The notes under the pieces: generated by a model | What the model was told of the DNA's origin: nothing | Seen by the model: only the letters and a program-made list of their open reading frames with translations | Database searches by the model: none | Part shown: piece after piece, positions 21,165 through 33,789 of the stretch | Position numbering within the stretch: position 1 is the first letter of the stretch | Layout of the letters: every line of letters starts with the position of its first letter | NCBI GenBank assembly: GCA_021527695.1 | Contig: JAKFAO010000008.1 | Location: 1,240,001-1,304,000, forward strand | Direction of reading: 5' to 3' | Length of the DNA: 64,000 nucleotides | From: Naematelia aurantialba | Taxonomy: Eukaryota; Basidiomycota; Tremellomycetes; Tremellales; Naemateliaceae | Made by a program: the position numbers and the translations under genes

Positions 21165-21714
21165 TTAGTGCGATGGGGTTGCAAACGACATTGCTGGTCG
21201 GGGATACAACGCCGTTCCTTCCTTGACCTCTTTCCAACCCTTTAGCTCTCCGCATCTCGGAAGCCCCTTTCTCTCTTCTGCAACGGCGCGCTCCTCTCTT
21301 GCCGCTTTACGCCTGCTCTTGCGCCTCAATCGTAAACGCCCGTCTTTACCGAGATACGTCCCTCGAGTCTGACGATCCCTCTCCTCTGCTTGTACTCTGG
21401 CCTCCTCGCGCTGACGGAGATCCTCCAGCAAGTACAGATGAACGCAGGTGTACTCGTCCACCCCCTGCGCTGCGAGCGAAATATGTGGTGATAAAGGTGC
21501 ATGATCGAACTCGATGTACTGGTTGCCAGGAGGAATACCCTCGTGAAGCTTTCCATGAGCGAGTCATCAGCCAACAGCTCACCCAAATGGCTTGCGAGAG
21601 GTCTTCAAGAGTCCCGTGGCTTGGTACAGAGACATGAAATTGGCGACCTGGTGTAGCATCGGTCTAGGGTCAACTCTTGTCCCACGCCACTCTTACCCCC
21701 ACGAAAATGAGCAT
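21165..21714 (-). CDS. Small divergent ubiquitin-like protein with charged C-terminal tail
   Basis: Three exons (21697-21714, 21583-21663, 21165-21548) total 483 nt and encode 160 residues. The N-terminus MLIFVGTDATPG, then FHVSVPSHGTLEDLSQAIW and LHEGIPPGNQYIEF, then YTCVHLYLLEDL, follows the beta-grasp of ubiquitin: TLEDL matches TIEDV/L, EGIPPGNQYIEF matches EGIPPDQQRLIF, and TCVHLYLL matches TLHLVLRL. No Gly-Gly processing site follows. Instead there is an Arg/Glu-rich helix-forming tail (EEARVQAEERDRQTRG, LRLRRKSRRKAAREERAVAEE). Introns of 33 and 34 nt fit the genome. I do not recognise the family. The start at 21714 gives the canonical M-x-I/L-F-V beginning. Real function unknown. Confidence 0.65.
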
Positions 21715-22349
21715 CGAGCGGTCTCTGTATGTTCAAGAACCTTGCAGCAGCGTTCAATCTGTCGGTCATGCAGATGTGAGAGCAGACATAAGTCTCTGGG
21801 TACGGGGGATGCATGCTGGATCCTCTTTTCCGAGTCTCCTCGCTGCTTAAGCTCGCAATACACAAAAGGATCAACTAGCTGTAGACTAGGCGGCATTTCC
21901 CGACGGGATGACCAGTCGTTTGGCTCCCAAACGCTCTACGGGGCTCTTGAGAGCACTTGCGGCCGCCGTCTCCAGGATCGACGCTTCATTCGACGCCCTA
22001 ACAGTTGCCTGGACTCTATAAAGGCCCCTGGTATCGGGATGTCGGAAATTGCCAAAGGCAACACACAAGCGGGCCGCCTCCTCATCCGGGTAGCACGGGC
22101 ACGGGATCGACGCTTCAAGAGGGCGTCTGCGCACTGCGACGAGATGACTAGTGCCTGCTTGACACCGGCTTGGGGATAGCACAGGATTTCATCACCATTT
22201 ACAGAACTGTAGGATGCAGGCTGCACAACGTATATTGTAGATGGCCGATCTGTTACTCTGCCGGCATGTGGCTATGACCCATCAACTTCGTGAGTAGTCC
22301 CAGAATCGAGCTAATAGGCTTACCCTCATGTTTGGAGGTGTCAGGTCAA
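21715..22349. other. Intergenic region, possible unresolved minus-strand exons
   Basis: Minus-strand frames at 21886-22182 and 21693-21896 can be joined by a 34-nt GT-AG intron, and would then run into the ubiquitin-like gene in a different frame. No family is recognised and codon content is unremarkable, so I do not call a gene. Otherwise this is the upstream region of the ubiquitin-like gene and the 3' flank of the membrane-protein gene. Confidence 0.3.
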
Positions 22350-24805
22350 CTAGTCTCCAGCAACGTCTTTCATCACCGGCGAATAGCCGGCCGCTTGGGT
22401 CAACATAGTGCCGCTTCGGGCTCGCCGGACAATGCTACTGCTGGCGACGGCCGCATTCCGAACACTTTCACGCAGCACAGTCACACTGGTAGATCGAGCC
22501 CTGCTGAGAGTACCTTCGCTGCTCCCCCTCGGTGATCCACGCCCTTTGGTGAGTTCATGACCAGCACCTATGTTGAGCACTTTGGACGGCTGTGGTCCCA
22601 GAACTTGTCCCACAGCAGACGACATTCGCGAACCCGTAGAAGAAATTCGGTCTCCGATAGTTTGCAGGCTCGACTTCGAAGTTGTGCTATTGCCTAACAA
22701 TGCCGTGAAATCATCGTCATCGCTCTTGCTACATTCATCACCAGACGATACCTGCTGTCGTTTGTCATGCGATGTCCCGGAGCTGTCGATCGTTGGAACC
22801 GGTGGAAGCCTGAACGAGGAGACCAGTTCGACTGCTACGGCGTCTTCCATCTCAGGTCGTTGCTGGACGTGGGAGGAGGTGAGGAGTTGCTGCGGTCGAT
22901 GCATCAGGCGCTGTGATCTGTTTTGATCTGCGACATGATTTGTGTGCACTCTTAAATGGCGTCCCGCTTCGAGCGAGGGAGGACACTGACACGCCACTGT
23001 GGCCGGTATGGTCGCAGGATCTATCAGTGGCGATGATCGACCATGTGTGGCCACTTCATCTTGTGACCTCAAGTAGGACCCTCGTAAGGGCTCTCCACGC
23101 CGAATCATACACAACTCGAAAGCGTCCTGGATTCTCTCGCGTGTACGTAGCTTCCACGACCAATAGAAATTACTTTCCCTCTCTAGCGGTGTCGTATACC
23201 GCGAGACTGTGCGACGTGATTCTCGTAAGGTAGTCCGAGGAGACTTTGTAAGTTGAGCTCGCTGTCGCATAGACCCCAGACACGTGTGTACAGACGTGAG
23301 GCATAGAATCGCAATGGATCCCAACACCACGAGCAGTCGGAACATGACCAATGAGATGAAGGCGATCAGAACACCCCGAGCGTAGGTGGTTAGTTGAGAG
23401 TATGCATCGAAGAAGTGAGGGTCCCGGACGCGGCTTTGGTTGATTGCGCCAAATGGAGTCGATTGGGCCGGAGGTGTCGAGAATGAGATCAGCAGCACAC
23501 TTGCAATGGCAGCTCGAGGTAATAGCGGCAGTAGTCCGGGTCCAAGCTGAGCGAGAGAATATGCGGTCTCCGGGATTATATCGAAGGCGAACGGGGTGCC
23601 TAGCGGGGATGATCGAACGTAAAGGAGAAAAATGAAATGGGGATAGGAGATTAACGCGAGATGAAGGGTCGCCGGTAACGATAAGTGGATGGGCTCAATA
23701 GCTGGCCGGGCTGGAAGTTAGCAAACATAGATCCACTTATCTTTCACCTGTGCCCCATCGTCTCCAGAACTCGTAATACACCTCCCAGCCGCACCATACA
23801 AGAAACGTAGATAGACCGGAGCATATCGCATAAGCCACTGCAGCAAACGCCCAGGACCGATTTGCGTGGTCATCCGTTGATGAATGAATAACACATCTAT
23901 CGTGAGCACGCGCTCTCCTTGTTTGTCTCACTGTATGGTCATGTAGAGGATGTTGACATCAAAGAACTTGATTTAGCGACCTCATCGGGGGGACTTACGA
24001 CAGAAGATAATCCGTTCACGATCCATGAGAACCATAGAATGAGCCAAGTAAACCGCTGCCATGGTCCTGATGACCTAACAATGCCCAGATTGAGTTCCCG
24101 AGTCTTGAAACGAGGTATTTCAACCGCGTGGATCTCCATACCGGAGTGGGCAGACATGCCGTTCTCTCGAGTGGCATATACTGTTGCTGAAGTTGCGGAT
24201 GACTGTAAACCATCTTTGCCCAACGCAGGCGCGCCATTTGCTGACAAGCCGGACCGCGTTGTATGTGCCGCTGCCGCCAGGAGTTCGGACATTTGGGGAG
24301 CAAGAAGTCCTATATTGGAGGTTTGCACGTCCTGCAAGCGAGACAGCGATGGCCTCGAACCCTGACGCACTGATATATCAGCCATGTAGGGCGTCAAGAA
24401 TCCACCTGAAAGGCGATCTGGTCGAATAGCTTTGAGTCTACCTGTCTGCTGTCTGCTGTCCATTGGTCTTTCTCCGATAACCCTACTCTTGCCTTTCTGT
24501 CCAACTGATGATAATTCAGCGTTCCCGGGATCCAACAAGTCATCGATACCAGTAACTTCCGCTGAATTCTGCTGGACGTTATCATCTTGGGGAGATGCTG
24601 CCGTGCCACGGAGAATAGCGACCCTGGAATGATGCGAAGAAGACATCAGCAGCGGCGACCCATGCTGCGAGGAAGTCGCGCGGTAGATAGCCGAGTCGCT
24701 TGATACCCTTCGGGTTGTCGGAAAGACTGAAGGCAGCCGAGCTGTTGCCTCTGCGGACATTTGAGCACCGACCGTACTAGGTTCGGTCAAGTACATGCTC
24801 GACAT
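22350..24805 (-). CDS. Multi-pass integral membrane protein, unrecognised family
   Basis: Four exons (23999-24805, 23932-23966, 23748-23896, 22350-23710) total 2352 nt and encode 783 residues, an exact frame. The first about 245 residues are hydrophilic and Ser/Arg-rich. Hydrophobic segments then follow: FTWLILWFSWIVNGLSSV (about 251-268), WAFAAVAYAICSGLSTFLVW, LHLALISYPHFIFLLYV, LGPGLLPLLPRAAIASVLLI, and a long one starting GVLIAFISLVMFRLLVVLGS. A Ser/Thr-rich cytoplasmic-looking tail of about 330 residues ends the protein. The layout (cluster of about six membrane helices, long tails) resembles fungal receptor-like or small transporter proteins, but no signature is seen. An internal 36-nt stop-free stretch (24383-24418) has intron-like ends and could be spliced. 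The start at 24805 is the first suitable ATG; an upstream exon is possible. Confidence 0.65.
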
Positions 24806-26287
24806 GATCCTCTGTCGTTCTTTTGCTGATCCGAGTTTCAAGAGAATGCTGTCTAGTGATTGTCAAGTGGGTTCGATCGTGTCGAGATACCCCGTGTTGG
24901 AGACTGCCTTGAGATGCCTGCCCTCAGAGCCAAGCGAACTCGTTCTCGTTTGGGTTAACCTTAGATGAGAGACTCGTCGGGGTGAATGTAAGGTCGACAG
25001 TCGCACTGAGGTACCTATCTTTGAGATGGGAAAATGAATGTTCAAGCCGAAGAGTGTTTGAAAGGACAATACCGGAAATGCTGGGACCGACGTACGGGAG
25101 CGCTCGGTCCATGGTTGAGTGATTTTACATCCGCCAAAGAGGTCAGTGTCCCAGATATGATACGCATACAGCCGGGTGTACCACCAGCAGAGCTTCAGTG
25201 CAGTTCATGCGTCGTCCTTCACTTGACAGGCGGTATCACCAACTGGTGGTAATACCCTCAAGGGACAGCTCACCGTGCTGAAACTTTCAACCCTTCTCCC
25301 TGATGATCATTGTCGAATCGAGGGTTGCTCCTAACATCAGGCATTCAATCTCACTGCCTGGAGACCACTGCAACTGTGCATTATTCAAAGAAGCGCCGAG
25401 GCGAAGCGAGACAATCAGACTAGAGACTTATAACGGGACAAGAAAGAAAATAGCTTGGAAACGGAATCAGAAGCTTGCGAATGGAATAGACTACGCCCAG
25501 CATATTTTCTTCCTGTACACCTGTGCCCGAGAGGACACGATGCTGCCTGAACGTGCATGCATGACCAGAGGCATACCTTGACTGGTCTGCAGGCCACCGG
25601 ACCACCGTTCCTACAGTCGCTTTGCAAGAGCTCCTCGACACCAGACACCTCCACACCATACAACGCCGGCAATCCTGCAGTTGGTGCTGCCTGTTCTGCG
25701 ATGGGAGTTGATGTAAAGCTTGATAACACTGGGGCCGAGGCCGCTAGATGAGCAAGATATAGTCAAGCAAGGGTGTCACCCACCGCTCCGCTGGGACTGT
25801 GCTTCGCGCTGCACGTCGGAAGATGAAGGCAGGGCACAGAACCGGCAGGGTGAGCGGCGGCTCCCCAGACTCTGACAATGATCGGGACGGTGAGAGTTTG
25901 GAGATTACAGGAGAGAACATTATCGGAAGTTAGAGTGTTCAGATGGCAAGAGCACCGGGCAGTGCTCTGGTCTCATAGCTGAGCACGCGCGACGACGGCG
26001 ATCATGAGCGAAACGGCGAGCTGAGTCTTTCTAGCTGCACGATTCAGTCCTTCGGGACGTTGCATGTAGAACATGTTGAATCAGCAATAGACAATTTACA
26101 AGAACGCAGGCAAAGACACCGACGGATCAGAGAAGACTACTATCATGCTCGTCCTTACTCCCCCGGTGCTGCCCCACGTGGCTACCACGTGACCGGGTGC
26201 AAGAGCAGTCTGGCAAGTTGACTGGATGCTGAACAAGTTTGCTCTGTGGCTCAGGCAGTGTAGTCTCTTCGGCTCGCCTCATTGAAC
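24806..26287. other. Divergent intergenic region of 1.5 kb
   Basis: Lies between the membrane-protein gene (-) and DNA ligase IV (+). On the minus strand two stretches could be exons (25413-25930 and 24920-25112), with GT-AG sites, but the frames joined do not give any recognisable domain. They may be upstream exons or leader of the membrane-protein gene. No repeats or RNA genes seen. Confidence 0.3.
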
Positions 26288-29200
26288 ATGTCAAGTCGCT
26301 GGCACAGAGTACATCTTCAGTCACCATCTAGAGGCGTGGAGCTCTCCGAAGAAGCTTCCGATGCGGTCTCTGCGTCGCAACCTAATGCACCTCCACATGA
26401 TCCTTCCACCCTCGAGCGGCCACCCGACTGTTACAATAGGTTCTCCACCCCTCCTTTCGCTCTGGTTTGTACCATGATGGACAGACTGAGGACTGAAGAA
26501 GCTAGCAGGCGTAGAGAGACCTTGACGAGGTTTATGGAGTTATGGAGGATCAAGGTCGGAAACGACCTGTATCCCCTGATCCGGCTGCTTCTTCCCGATG
26601 TAAGTGTGCAAGGTTCTCGCAGACTAATGAAAGCGTGATCGTGAACGGCCAGTCTACAATCTGAAAGAAGCTATGCTAGGGAGATGCTATATCGAAGTTC
26701 TTGGACTAGACAAGCATAGTGAAGCAGCTCAAAGACTGATCAAATGGAAGCAACCCGTCGATGGGCAGGTACGCGGCGAAGATCACTTCTGACAGCCGCT
26801 CACCTCTCACAGTCTGACTCACACTCGGGTGACTTTGCTCGGGTCTGCTATCATGAGATTGCTGCACGGTCCACTGTCGAAGAGGGAAAGCTGTCTATCG
26901 AGGCAGTGAACGCTCTCCTCGATCAACTCGCGGTTGGCCGTCTGAAACAGTGAGCAGCTGCTCCGGTGACTATCTCCCACTATCAGTTTTGACCTCGTGT
27001 AGAGGTGACTACGTGCCAATCCTTCGTAAAATAAATCAGCAATGTACACCAGTCGAACAAGAATGGATAATCCGCATCATTCTGAAAGGTACGGGCTATC
27101 TGCCGTGCCGTCATCTGACCCGCCGTCCAGATCTTCGCATATCTATAAGAGAAAAAGGCGTCTTTGCTTGTTTCCATCCGGACGCTGCCGATCTTTTCAA
27201 CGTATGCTCGGATCTCAAAAGAGTCTGCTGGACTTTGTACAAACCAGAGAAACGGCTGGAGAAGAATGTGAGCCAGATCTAAAATGACCTGCACTGACTG
27301 GCTATAGCAAGCACACATCGAGCTATTTCGGTCCTTCTTACCACAGCTCTGTTATCGCTCGCCTTCATCGTCACACGAAACTATTGCCAAATTAGTGGGA
27401 GCACCCAACTCAGAGTTCATCATGGAGGAAAAGCTAGATGGCGAGAGAATGCAACTGCACATGAGAGGCGATGGAGCGCAATGGTATTACGGGTCTCGCA
27501 AGGCCAAGGACTACAGTAGGACAGTATGACGTTTTCTGACTGAGTCTCGTCAGCATATCTGTATGGTGCCCATGTGGGAGAAGGAAGTCTCACGCCTTAT
27601 ATCGCTTCAGCCTTCCAACATGGCGTGCGGAAGTACGTAACTTTGTGGAGCTCATACCTGTGCAGCTAACAAAGGTTTCGCAGCATAATTCTGGATGGAG
27701 AGATGTTGGTGTGGGATCCGGTGCTGGAAAAGTATCTGGCTTTTGGAACACTAAAGACGGCGGCTTTAGGTGATCCTCGGAACGATTCCGAGCTGATCCT
27801 GTGTAGATCGTACTCAAGATGCTTCTGCTCCTCGACCTTGTTGTAAGTACTATTCCAAAATTTTCATTGGTCCACTGCATAACACAGTCAGTCAAAATCT
27901 TCGACATCTTGTATCTCAACAATCATGTTCTAACACAGTCGCGTCTGGATGAGCGGAAACGGCTACTTCGCTCCGGTAAAATCTTCAAGGACCTTGAACA
28001 GTTCCAAGGAAGACTTGAATTTGCCGAAGAGCAGCGGGGAAAGTCTGGAAAAGACATTAGGACTATGCTTGAGAGGATATTGGGAACCAAGTTAGCCTAC
28101 ATCGCGATAACTGGCTAATCTTCTTAGAGGGGAAGGTTTGGTGGTGAAGAAGCTCGATTCCATATATATAACTAATTCACGCGGGCCTGATTGGGTTAAG
28201 GTCAAGCCTGAGTACGTGACTCGTCAGTGCACAACTCAATGGACACAGATATTCTGACCAGATGGGAGAGAATCTTGATTTACTGGTGCTGGGTGGTTGG
28301 TGGGGTAAAGGCGGGCGGACGGGAAAGATCTCCAGTTTACTATGCGGTCTACGAATCCAGCAAGAAATTGAGATACCAGGACAAATCCCAGAGTATGGCC
28401 CCTTCGCTGTTCTCTTGGAACCAAATTTGACGAGATATTCAGATTCAAGACCTTTGTGAAGATTGGTTCTGGCATGAGTTATGAGGACTACGAGTGGATT
28501 TTGTGAGTGCGGAGGATTCGCTCGACTGTGCTTGATTTGTGACATCGTGGTTGCTCACCGACCTTAGGAATAAGCACAAAGACCATTGGAGACCGTTTGA
28601 TCGTAATCGGCCGCCCAAGTTCATGCACTTGGGGGTTACTGGGTTGGATGATAAGCGTAGCTCCTGCCTTCCACTTTAGTGGGCCGCTGATCGAGAAGCG
28701 GACGTGTATATTGAGCCGCAAAACTCATTTGTTGTCGAGGTCAAAGCCTCTGAGATCGTTCCAGCCGGTGCGGTTGGTCCACGCAAGGGCTACAGCTGAT
28801 ACCCACAGTGGGCAACTTTGCCATCGGATATACTATGCGATTCCCTAGATGTCGATATATTTACTGGGACAAGGCGAGTCGTGACCATCCCAGCGGAGAC
28901 GGCTCTCAGGATCGGGACATGTGGAATTCAGTATGCTTGGCAAATGCCAAGAAATCAAGCTGACTGCGGAGTAGCTAAGCGTCGATGAGTTCTTAGCTCT
29001 ACTTGAGAGACCAGCGAAGCGATACGCGGATGACGATGACGGATCGTGCGTCCGCCTCATGTAGTGACACTGATAGAATACAGGAAGTCACGTAAAAAGA
29101 GACGGCTTTTGCCTAAGAAGCAAGTGCAGTTGATGAAGAGTGCACAGGGGCAAAAGCTATCGGGAGAAGCAGCACAGACTGGATTCTTTCGTGGCATGAC

Positions 29201-30659
29201 GTTCTGTAAGTCAAAACATACGACCCGATTAATGTCGTAAGTCATTCCCATAGGTGATTCAGTGCACGGCAAAGCCGATCTGGAGTCGCTCGTCCACAAA
29301 CACGGTGGTGATTTCACGCAAGCCCAATTGGCAGACCTCTCTGCGTATGTCATTGCTCCCACCGATAAAAGTGTGTGTCCCATTGAACACCAGCTTCCAG
29401 TGAACTCACCTTGCATAGATGTTCGTGTGAAGGCCGAAATCAAGAAGGGCCTGTCTGTCATTAAGCCCGAGTGGCTGTTCAAATCAATTGAGCGTGGCCA
29501 GCCATTGCCTCTTATCAGAGAGTACGTCGCAATACCACATAATTCGAGAACGCTCAGGTGGCAGGCTACTGGTATGGGCATCCGAAGAAGCGAAGCAAGG
29601 GCGTTATTACAACAAATCATTGCAGGAATTAGATGACATCTCCCTCGTCCGCGATCGGGTCGGTCAAAGGTCAACATCGGTCGCGGCTGCGCCAGACAGC
29701 GGACCACGAGAGGGCATACCCACGGAGGACAACCCAGTTGACGATGAAACCTCCACCGCAGAGCCAAAATCTATTGAACGATTCAATCTTGAAACTGAAT
29801 GGGGCTTGCACCGCAATAGGCCCACTTCAATGAATTCGAAGGACACTTCAGAGAATGACGAAGATGGACCAGAATCCGGGTCGGAGGCAAATCTCATCAG
29901 AAACCACGAAGTGCGGCCTAGCCTATACATGCAGTCACTTGGAAAACTGCTAAACTACCGCAGACACCGTCAGGCAGTAGTAGCCACGACAGTGAACCCG
30001 AAGAGGAAGACCCTCGTCTGTTGCGGCTTCAGGATCCAGGGCATGCTACGAATGTAAGCACAAACGCAGCTTATCAAGGGAGTGGCGACTAAACAGTGAT
30101 TCTCTAGATCATAATGGGTGAAGTGGGCACGGACACCTATGACGAGGACAATGTAAGCTTTGCGGATTGTGGCACTCACTCGTCTCACCTATTGTTCACA
30201 GATCTTCGCTCACCTCGTCTTTTACCTCGACACGCCCGAGAACGCAAGCAGAAATGGCCTTGCAACATCCAGTACACCAGCCGAGGCTGCGGAAAGGTCG
30301 CCTATCTATCCCGGCCATGTCCTTCTTGCTGATTTCATGCAGGCTGCGATCCGCTGAGACCCTTCTCAGGACACACGGGGGACGCATCGTAAACGATATA
30401 TCGGATCCGAAGCTGAGTCACATTGTGATGGATGACGAAGATTCCGGGCGTTATGCCGAATTGGTTCGCAAGACAGCAAAGTCAGCTCGGCTATGGACCC
30501 GCTCCAGACGATACTGACTGTCATTCAGGCCGAAGCACAAGCATATCGTTCTTCCTTCTTGGGTGCAGGAGTGTGTCGAGGAGGACACTTTGATGAATGA
30601 GGATGGTGGGTTATCTCGATGCGACTCAAGCTGATTTCCAGCCCACAAGCCGAGATGAC
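26288..30659 (+). CDS. LIG4: DNA ligase IV (non-homologous end joining)
   Basis: ATP-dependent ligase that, with XRCC4/Lif1, seals double-strand breaks in non-homologous end joining. About twenty exons can be followed. Seen: N-terminal ligase domain (RFSTPPFALVCTMMDRL; RERPVYNLKEAMLGRCYIEVL; SGDFARVCYHEI; VEQEWIIRIILKDLRI; FHPDAADLFNVCSDLKRVC); nucleotidyl-transferase motif I MEEKLDGERMQLH with the adenylated Lys; motif III ILDGEMLVWDP; FKIFDILYLN; GEGLVVKKLDS (motif IV); DWVKVKPEY (motif V); LDLLVLGGWWGKGGR; the OB domain (FKTFVKIGSGMSYEDYEWIL, ADVYIEPQNSFVVEVKASEI). Two BRCT domains follow, at about 29262-29520 (KADLESLVHKHGGDF...VIKPEWLFKSI) and 30197-30657 (AETLLRTHGGRIV...HIVLPSWVQECVEEDTL). 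The region between the BRCTs is acidic and its splicing is less certain. The stop at 30657-30659 follows a last short exon. Confidence 0.93.
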
Positions 30660-31041
30660 CGATCGAAACCCCCATGTTCCCGCATTGTATCTATATACAC
30701 CACGGGCACAGAGATGTACTACTGTTGAACGGTCTCGCTTGGTTGTTCTGTTCATTGTCACATCCGTCAAGATGATCCTATGTGGATCATGCCCCAAGAC
30801 AACGTGGACCCAGACATTGACGCGAGAGGGCAACTGTAGCATATTGGAGCCAGATATAAACCGCAGGGAGATATCAAACCCAGACCAACACCATCCCACA
30901 AGCGACATCATCAAAACAACTATAGATAAAATGTATATCTTACACTCGGGCGTAACGTGGGAGAAGACAACACCAGCTACAAACAAACATCTCAGGGCTC
31001 CTCGTCGTCACTTCCAATTCCTATAAAGACTATCAGAACGC
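30660..31041. other. Convergent 3' intergenic region
   Basis: The 3' ends of DNA ligase IV (+) and the forkhead gene (-) face each other over about 380 bp. No gene, repeat or structured RNA is evident. Confidence 0.5.
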
Positions 31042-33789
31042 TCATGGGGCCAAATCCCTCGCTTTACGTGGACTGCCGCTATCCAACAAGATCGAGTACC
31101 GTGTGGGATCTGTCGACTGCAATGGCGACCACATTGATATCCTTGTCGGACTCCCGCCGCAATCGCGCAGTCTCTCGAGTGCGCCGCCTGCCTCCCATTG
31201 TGGTGTACTGAGCTGCATGGACGCGCTCGCTGGTGGCTGCATGGGACTCTCACGGTAGATGAGCGGTGTTTTGTGAGCCGGCGTCTTGTGCAGGTGCGCC
31301 CGCGGTGTCCGCTCAGTTGCTGCAGCTGCCGATGACCGCGTGACAGGAGTTTTCGGCGGCACCCGCTCCGAAGGGGGTAAGGCCGGAAGGAATTCCTCCT
31401 CGTTTCCCATGACGCGTAGCCGCTGTTTCGGTTTCAAGTCGAAAGCAGCGTCCAACATTTGCCGGGGCGGTGACGACGGCGACGTCATATCGTCGTGAGT
31501 CCACGCCTGCTGAAGAGCACTCGGCAGATGTGTACTTCGTGTGACCGTAGGAGGCATCGGCGAAGATCCTGGAGATGATGCAGTATTGATCAGTGCCGGT
31601 GTCTTGAATGCAGAGCCAGTCGCCTTGCTCGAAGGGATGACTGGCCGTTCAGGTCGTTCTGGGGTGATGAACGAATCGTCAAATACGGATTCCTGAGGGG
31701 GTGGGATGATCGGCGCCAGTGGCTCCGCCACTCGGACCCGTTTGGTAGTCACACTGAACAGTCCGTCGTCCTCATCTGGAACCTTTCGTTTCCGCTCGCG
31801 CTCGAATCGAGGAGGGACCATCACGCCAGACCGAGCTAGTCGATCCTCTTGATTGAGGGGTTCAATCAACGGGGACGATTCCGTGTCTTCCGACTCTGCT
31901 TCCATGGGCAGGAAATCGCCGTCGTCTTCCGTGTCCTCAAGTGGTGAAACTTGGCCCTGTGGAGGATGTATGATCTTGGGTACCATGCTGGGAGGCCCAC
32001 GAAGAGAAGGATGACCTGGTGGTGGCATCATCTGCAGAGACTCTTCTCGAGACAAGGGCACCGTCCCGGACGAGTAATTGTGACCAAGGTCATCCTCATC
32101 CTCCTCATCCTTATTTAACAGTTTCCTGCCCTTCTTGCCCTTCTTGGGGACATAGACTCTGCCCTCCCGCGCTGCTCGAACAATGGCTTCCTTCTCCTTC
32201 GCCCGCTCATGCAGTGTTTGCCGGCAGGTTGCGTGATGCGCGTGCGTCGGGGGAAAGTTTTTGATGAATTTGTTTTCCTCAGGCCAGTGAACCTTCTCGT
32301 CCTCATGAATGATCCAAATACCGCCTTTACCTGGAGGAAACTTCTCTGTCCTAGGGATAGTCTCGAACATCTTGTGAATAGATAGGTTATGGCGAACAGA
32401 GTTTCGCCAGGCACCATCACCATTCTTGAAGTATGGATAAGCTGTTTCGACATATCGGTAAATGTGCTCAAGAGAAAGACCGCCAGCCTTGGCACTAAGA
32501 ATAGCTTGCCCTATGATGCACGCAAAGCTCGGTCCTGGTCGATCCATCGGCCGGGGTCCGGGTGGAATGCCCTCTACGCCAGGATCATCTGCAACTTTGG
32601 CGAATTTGGCAGACGTTCGTCCGCCCGAGAGAACAGGCTTGCCAAGTGGTCGAACGGGCCTGACCATAATTGGAAGAGGTTTTGTCATAGCTGCTGATTT
32701 GAACGAAGGCTGTTCGTTCAGCTGCATTTTCGACATGGCTCGTGCCGCAGAAGGACCTTTGGTAGGAGAATCGTGCTCTTCATCACTGCTTGTAAATTCG
32801 CGTCGCTTGATAGTTTCTGTAGAATCGTCTGAGCTCGAGGCTGAGGCGGTCAGGGACGAGCTGGTAGTAGTAGTCGATGATGTTGCTGAAGAGTGAATGG
32901 TACTTGGGTATCCATTCTTCATCTGAGGAGTGATGAGAAGGTCAGTCCTATTAGGGGAGAAATGTTGGGGCTGTAGAGGTGCTGGACCAAGCGCTCTCGC
33001 AGGCGAGATCCCTTGAGTTTGGGTGTGAAAGTACTGCCAACTTTAGCCTGGTACGATCAGAAATGAATAACTGCTCACTAAGCCACCGTGCTGTTCCACA
33101 CTTGGGAAATCGAATCCCTGGCTAACCGACAAGCCTAACGATCCCGACCCACTGCCGGACGCGTCAGCATTGGGCGGCGGATCGAAGACGTCTCCAGCCA
33201 CAATATGTGGGCTTGCGGAAGCGCGTGGCGCCTGCAACGAAGATTGACGATGTGGCAGAGGTCGCGTTGGGACCTGCATCGTGTGTCGATGTTGAATTTG
33301 CGGCCGTTGCTGTGACTGAAAGTGCAAGGAAGGAGGCTGAAAGTGCATGTTCTGATTATTCATGAGCGGTAAGGGTTGATTCCGGTTCAGCTCCGTATGG
33401 CGAGCCTCTAGGTGGTCCGTAGGTGAGACCAGATGGGTGGATACCAGGCTTGGTGACGCGTCGCAACCTGGAGGGATGTCGAGCGAATGCACAAATGGCG
33501 ATGTTCCACCATCGGGTAGAAATGGTGAGGGACCCATTTCATCGGGATGAGGAGAAGACGTTGCGCGTCGCCCCGCCGGATTCACGTTGACCACCCCAGC
33601 CGGATGACCTGCCATTGGTATGGCCATTCGTCCCTGCGGTGCCTGATGTGTCGACATCATCATCAACTCCCCGTAATGAGCGATTGAAGGATCGATCTGC
33701 GAATACATCGTATGTTGAGGGTAGTAGGTGTTGGGATAGAAAACTTGATGTGAGGAGGGTGTAGGTGAATAAGTCGGCATTCGGCTCAT
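31042..33789 (-). CDS. Forkhead (winged-helix) transcription factor
   Basis: Two exons (33079-33789 and 31042-33033, separated by a 45-nt intron) total 2703 nt and encode 900 residues. The first about 270 residues are rich in Gln, His, Pro and Ser. The forkhead domain lies at about residues 400-480: GPSFACIIGQAILSAKAGGL, LEHIYRYVETAYPYFKNGDG, AWRNSVRHNLSIHKMF (recognition helix with the invariant NSVRHNLS), then KFPPGKGGIWIIHED. A basic stretch (VPKKGKKGRKLLNK) follows and may be the nuclear localisation signal. The acidic and Ser/Pro-rich tail has several SP/TP sites. Fungal relatives include Hcm1/Fkh-type cell-cycle regulators, but there is no FHA domain, so Fkh1/2 and Fhl1 are unlikely. 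Confidence 0.88.

Noticed and set aside
21605..22182. Alternative minus-strand gene overlapping the ubiquitin-like gene in another frame
   Set aside because: It can be spliced into an open frame but shows no recognisable domain, whereas the ubiquitin-like frame shows a consistent beta-grasp pattern.
25413..25930. Possible minus-strand exons beginning with an ATG near 25925
   Set aside because: Phases of the candidate exons do not agree with each other, and no domain is recognisable.
29572..29599. A 28-nt intron in DNA ligase IV, and a similar 28-nt one in the ARID gene (45972-45999)
   Set aside because: In both places another acceptor or a longer intron keeps the frame, so such extreme shortness is not required by the sequence.
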